Positions 61,302-64,000 of a DNA stretch of 64,000 nt are shown piece by piece. This DNA comes from Notospermus geniculatus. Its lineage: Eukaryota > Nemertea > Pilidiophora > Heteronemertea > Lineidae. The stretch is taken from assembly GCA_002633025.1 (NCBI GenBank), contig NMRB01002072.1, positions 41,246 to 105,245 of the forward strand, read 5' to 3'. The notes under the pieces were generated by a model. The model searched no databases. It had not been told where the DNA came from and saw only the letters and a program-made list of their open reading frames with translations. The position numbers and the translations under genes were made by a program. Numbering within the stretch: the first letter of the stretch is position 1; each line of letters opens with the position of its first letter.

Positions 61302-63097
61302 TCCAGCAACTGAAGGGCGTCCTTCGAGCATCCAGTGTATTCTGCGACAGCGATGAACCACAAACCAAGCTTCAAAAGCTTCTAACCAACGAGATCTTAC
61401 CAGAAAAGGCACAGAGGGACATTCTGAATACAGAAAAGGTTGGGGACGAGGCATTTGCAGCTTTTGTTGAGGAAAGGATTGTTGGCGGCGCATCTCTTTG
61501 GGCAAAGATGACTAAACAGAAACTGGTAACGTGGAACTACACGTGCAAGGAACTCCACCTTAAGGATGGCAATGAAGTTGTAACACTGAAGGCAACATCG
61601 TCATTATTTGCCCGTTTGCTGGTGATTGCAAGGTCAGCTCGAGACACAGTAGACCTGCGAGAGGTCATTGGCATGCACGAACTCTCAACATCAAATCCAT
61701 CCCTACTGAGCGCTGATGGATCCGTGCATCCCACTGAGGACAAGAGCAAAGCCATTGCCATCTTAGAAGGAATGACTGTGTCAGAGAATGGGAGTAGGAC
61801 AGACGTCAGTGGGAAGTCCTGCCTTGTAGTTGACGGGATGGGGGTGGTACAGGAGGTCGCAGCTATCAAAACAGTCAAGACCTGCGACGAACTAGGAGCT
61901 GCGTTTGTCACGGCTATTGCACAAAAGGGGAAAGATTATGATGAAGTAAGAGTTGTCTTCGACAACTATTCCGTTAAAGATTCCATGAAAACAGCAACAC
62001 GAGAGAAACGACAGAAATCGGTGAAACATACAACAGATTATGACGTCAAGAATGCAACACCAATTCGCGACATAAAGAAATTTTTGGCCAGCACATATAC
62101 AAAGGACTCATTGACATTGTTTCTCTCTAAATATCTAACAGAAATCAAAACATCAAACATGGCGGTTGTTGCTGTGAACAGGAATGGCGTGCAGAGCAAC
62201 TTCCCGTGTAGCATTGCAACTGACACCAGCAGCCAAGAAGAGGCCGACACCCTCATGATTTTGCATGCGGTCAGCCTTTCAGAAGCAGGTTATCGCGTTG
62301 ACATATACTCTCAGGACACAGATGTGCTGTTGCTGGCTTTGCGGAGAGCACCTCAGCTTGGAGACGGTGCAGCAATAATCATGGGCACTGGAGATCGGAG
62401 GCGACATATCAGCATCAAAGATATGCATGATTCACTGGGATCAGATATTGCAAAGAGCCTTATCAAATGGCATGCACTGACAGGCTGCGATACTACTGGT
62501 CACATTAAGGGTAAAGGGAAGCCAACTTGCCTAAAGGCACTTTTGAATGCAAAACCGCATGTCATCTCAGCAATAACACAGTTAGGAATCGGGGAACAAC
62601 CGACGGAAGAGGTCATGCATGGCTGTGTTGAATATCTGTCCTCCTTATTCGGCACGAAGGATGTCGCATCTTCCAGGCCAGACGAAATCAGATGGCAGCT
62701 CTTCTGCCGGCAGCGAGAAGATAAGGGAGTAGAAAATCTCCCACCTACTGAAGGTGCTTGGCAGCAGCACGTTATGAGGGCACACTTGCAGTCAAATATT
62801 TGGGAGCAGGATCTTGTATTGCATCCATCTCGACTGGACCCTACGACGCTTGGATGGGAGCGGAATGATGATAGGCTGAAGCCAGTATTGTCGGCATTAC
62901 CTCCTGCTCCTTCCTCTCTCATCGAACTAGTACGATGCAGATGTGGTCAAAGAAAGCAGTCATCCTCCAACCTTATGTGTACAACTGAGAGGTGCACATG
63001 CCGACGAAACAAAGTTGTTTGCACAGAGCTGTGTCACTGCGAGGGAGGGGAGTCATGTATCAATCCATCACAAATTATATTGGATAATAATGATTGA
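61187..63097 (+). CDS. Transposase C-terminal part: FEN1/XPG-like nuclease and CXC tail
   Basis: 636 codons in frame from the shift point to TGA; the first Met (61508) is internal. Numbered from that Met, the nuclease acids are D109 (VVDGMG), D152 (VVFDNY), E245 and D247 (QEEADT), D270 and D272 (SQDTD), and D328 in TGCDTTGHIKGKGKPT. The last parallels the GCD..(I)xGIGxK hairpin of FEN1/XPG. All seven acidic positions of that family thus have a counterpart. The C-terminus (about 478-525) is a Cys-rich repeat, CRCGQ..C..CTCRRNKVVC..CHC..C, like the TSO1/tesmin CXC DNA-binding motif. Likely role: cutting or processing DNA ends or flaps during transposition (inference). Confidence 0.86.
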   Translation, partial: APEFARISKEIESLAGLYETSSEHHNLSQSKTNYQERLIQQLKGVLRASSVFCDSDEPQTKLQKLLTNEILPEKAQRDILNTEKVGDEAFAAFVEERIVGGASLWAKMTKQKLVTWNYTCKELHLKDGNEVVTLKATSSLFARLLVIARSARDTVDLREVIGMHELSTSNPSLLSADGSVHPTEDKSKAIAILEGMTVSENGSRTDVSGKSCLVVDGMGVVQEVAAIKTVKTCDELGAAFVTAIAQKGKDYDEVRVVFDNYSVKDSMKTATREKRQKSVKHTTDYDVKNATPIRDIKKFLASTYTKDSLTLFLSKYLTEIKTSNMAVVAVNRNGVQSNFPCSIATDTSSQEEADTLMILHAVSLSEAGYRVDIYSQDTDVLLLALRRAPQLGDGAAIIMGTGDRRRHISIKDMHDSLGSDIAKSLIKWHALTGCDTTGHIKGKGKPTCLKALLNAKPHVISAITQLGIGEQPTEEVMHGCVEYLSSLFGTKDVASSRPDEIRWQLFCRQREDKGVENLPPTEGAWQQHVMRAHLQSNIWEQDLVLHPSRLDPTTLGWERNDDRLKPVLSALPPAPSSLIELVRCRCGQRKQSSSNLMCTTERCTCRRNKVVCTELCHCEGGESCINPSQIILDNND

Positions 63098-63240
63098 GCG
63101 AATTTGAAAGCTTGATTGAGCATTAAGTAGGAATACAGTAAGGTATAAATCTAGTTACAATGTTAAGCAAAACATACATGTACCATAAACTGAAACTAAA
63201 ACCGAAAATTTTAGTGTGGCCCTCAGAATCATACGTGTAA

Positions 63241-64000
63241 TACGTTTTAGGTAAACACCCGAAATGTCATCTTAAAATCCAAGATGGCCGCCATTTTCGG
63301 CAATTCTGTCATCAACATCGGATTCACAGACCCAGAAAACCTATAGATAGCCATCAATTTTATCATCATATGCCATTGGTTTTTAAATTATAATCAGAAA
63401 TTTTCAGAAATGTTTTATCGTTACCATCAGATTCCTCGACGCTAAAAACCTGGGTATAGTCATCAAAATCATCTTAATGTGTACAATGGTTTTTGAGTTA
63501 TAAGCAGATAAAGTAGAGAATGGCGGCCATCTTAAAATCCAATATGGCCGCCATTTTTCGAATTTTTTACCATTACCATCACATTCCTGGACCCCGAAAA
63601 CCTGGGTATATCCACCAGAATGATCTTCATATGTACAATATTCTTTGAGTTATTAGCAGATGGAGGTAGAGAATGGCGGCCATCTTGAAATCCAATATGG
63701 CCGCCATTTTTCAAATTTTTTACCACTACCATCAGATTCCTGGACCCCGAAAACCTGGGTATAGCCACCAGAATGATCTTCATATGTACGATACTCTTTG
63801 AATTATTAGCAGATAAAGGTGGAGAATGGCGGCCATCTTGAATTTCAAGATGGCCGCCGTTTTTGGCAATTTCACCATCACCATCAGATTCCTCGACCCC
63901 GAAAACCTGGGTATAGCCATTAAAATTGTCTTCATATGTACAATAGTTTTTGAGTTATTAGCAGATAAAGGTGGAGAATGGCGGCCATCTTGAAATCCAA
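63241..64000. repeat. 153-bp tandem repeats with a GGCGGCCATCTTGAA palindrome
   Basis: TGGCGGCCATCTT starts at 63521, 63674, 63827 and 63979 (spacing 153, 153, 152), with a shortened unit from about 63265. Each unit has a palindromic core (GGCGGCCAT..ATGGCCGCC), then CCATCA.ATTCCT.GACCCC, AAAACCTGGGTATA and TTTGAGTTATTAGCAGAT. The array continues beyond the window. Confidence 0.93.

Larger units (their letters stand above)
56261..64000 (+). mobile_element. Large DNA transposon (Academ-like), running to or past the window end
   Basis: The unit consists of a left inverted repeat (56261-56309), a duplicated 5' region holding LINE fragments, one long transposase-nuclease gene (58074-63097, frameshifted) and a right block of 153-bp tandem repeats (63241-64000). 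One repeat unit of that block (63827-63875) is an exact inverted match of the left repeat. The protein pattern (paired CxxC fingers, D-D-E, XPG-like nuclease, Cys-rich tail) fits what I remember of the Academ superfamily. The outer limits and target duplication cannot be set because an N adjoins the left end and the window ends inside the right repeats. Confidence 0.72.

Noticed and set aside
63521-64000. CRISPR-like regular repeats
   Set aside because: Spacing is regular (153 bp), but the whole unit, including the spacer part, is repeated and the context is eukaryotic.

Overview
The window reads as animal nuclear DNA, most likely from a marine invertebrate. Basis: intron-containing genes with GT/AG junctions, a RING/B-box (TRIM) protein, KCTD-type BTB proteins, PAN/apple-like exons, very many short inverted-repeat transposons, tRNA-derived SINEs, and pervasive ACATGTA and AGGCCTA words. 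Amphioxus, an echinoderm or a hemichordate would all fit; I cannot choose between them from sequence alone. There are two N gaps (756-781, 15573-15646) and single Ns at 32462, 40868 and 56260.

Layout. 1-16.7 kb: a minus-strand SDR gene resembling DHRS11, of which I rebuilt six exons in consistent phase (16697 down to 9829, with a possible short last exon near 9696). A second, head-to-tail copy is present only as its first exon (1255-1386). A TRIM gene (5076-7052, minus, one coding exon) lies between them. 19.5-23.4 kb: a plus-strand gene of at least four phase-compatible exons, with a PAN-like domain and no function I recognise. 25.9-26.8 kb and 34.0-34.9 kb: two paralogous single-exon genes, each with two KCTD-type BTB domains; the first copy carries in-frame losses. 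39.5-40.0 kb: a Myb/SANT-like exon of the kind that accompanies Harbinger transposons. 44.6-49.7 kb: two related minus-strand exons of unknown family, a PAN-like exon, and a recent 637-bp duplication of part of one exon. 56.3-64.0 kb: a large transposon-like unit.

The most striking object is the unit at the right end. Its two long reading frames (58074-61301 and 61187/61508-63097) are one roughly 1,670-codon gene broken by a single frameshift near 61185. The product would carry two C-x2-C...H-x2-C fingers, a candidate D-D-E core, a nuclease domain with all the acidic positions and the helix-hairpin signature of the FEN1/XPG family, and a TSO1/tesmin-like cysteine-rich tail. It is followed by 153-bp tandem repeats centred on a GC-rich palindrome, and an inverted copy of one repeat unit lies 5' of the gene. 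From memory this resembles the Academ superfamily (XPG-bearing lineage).

Most remaining sequence is fold-back (MITE-like) DNA, often nested. Several large palindromes carry matching short coding-like segments in both arms (10.0-10.6, 35.8-36.6, 50.5-51.6 kb). Comparison of the two KCTD upstream regions gives a natural empty site for one 1,451-bp palindromic insertion, with an inferred 3-bp target duplication.
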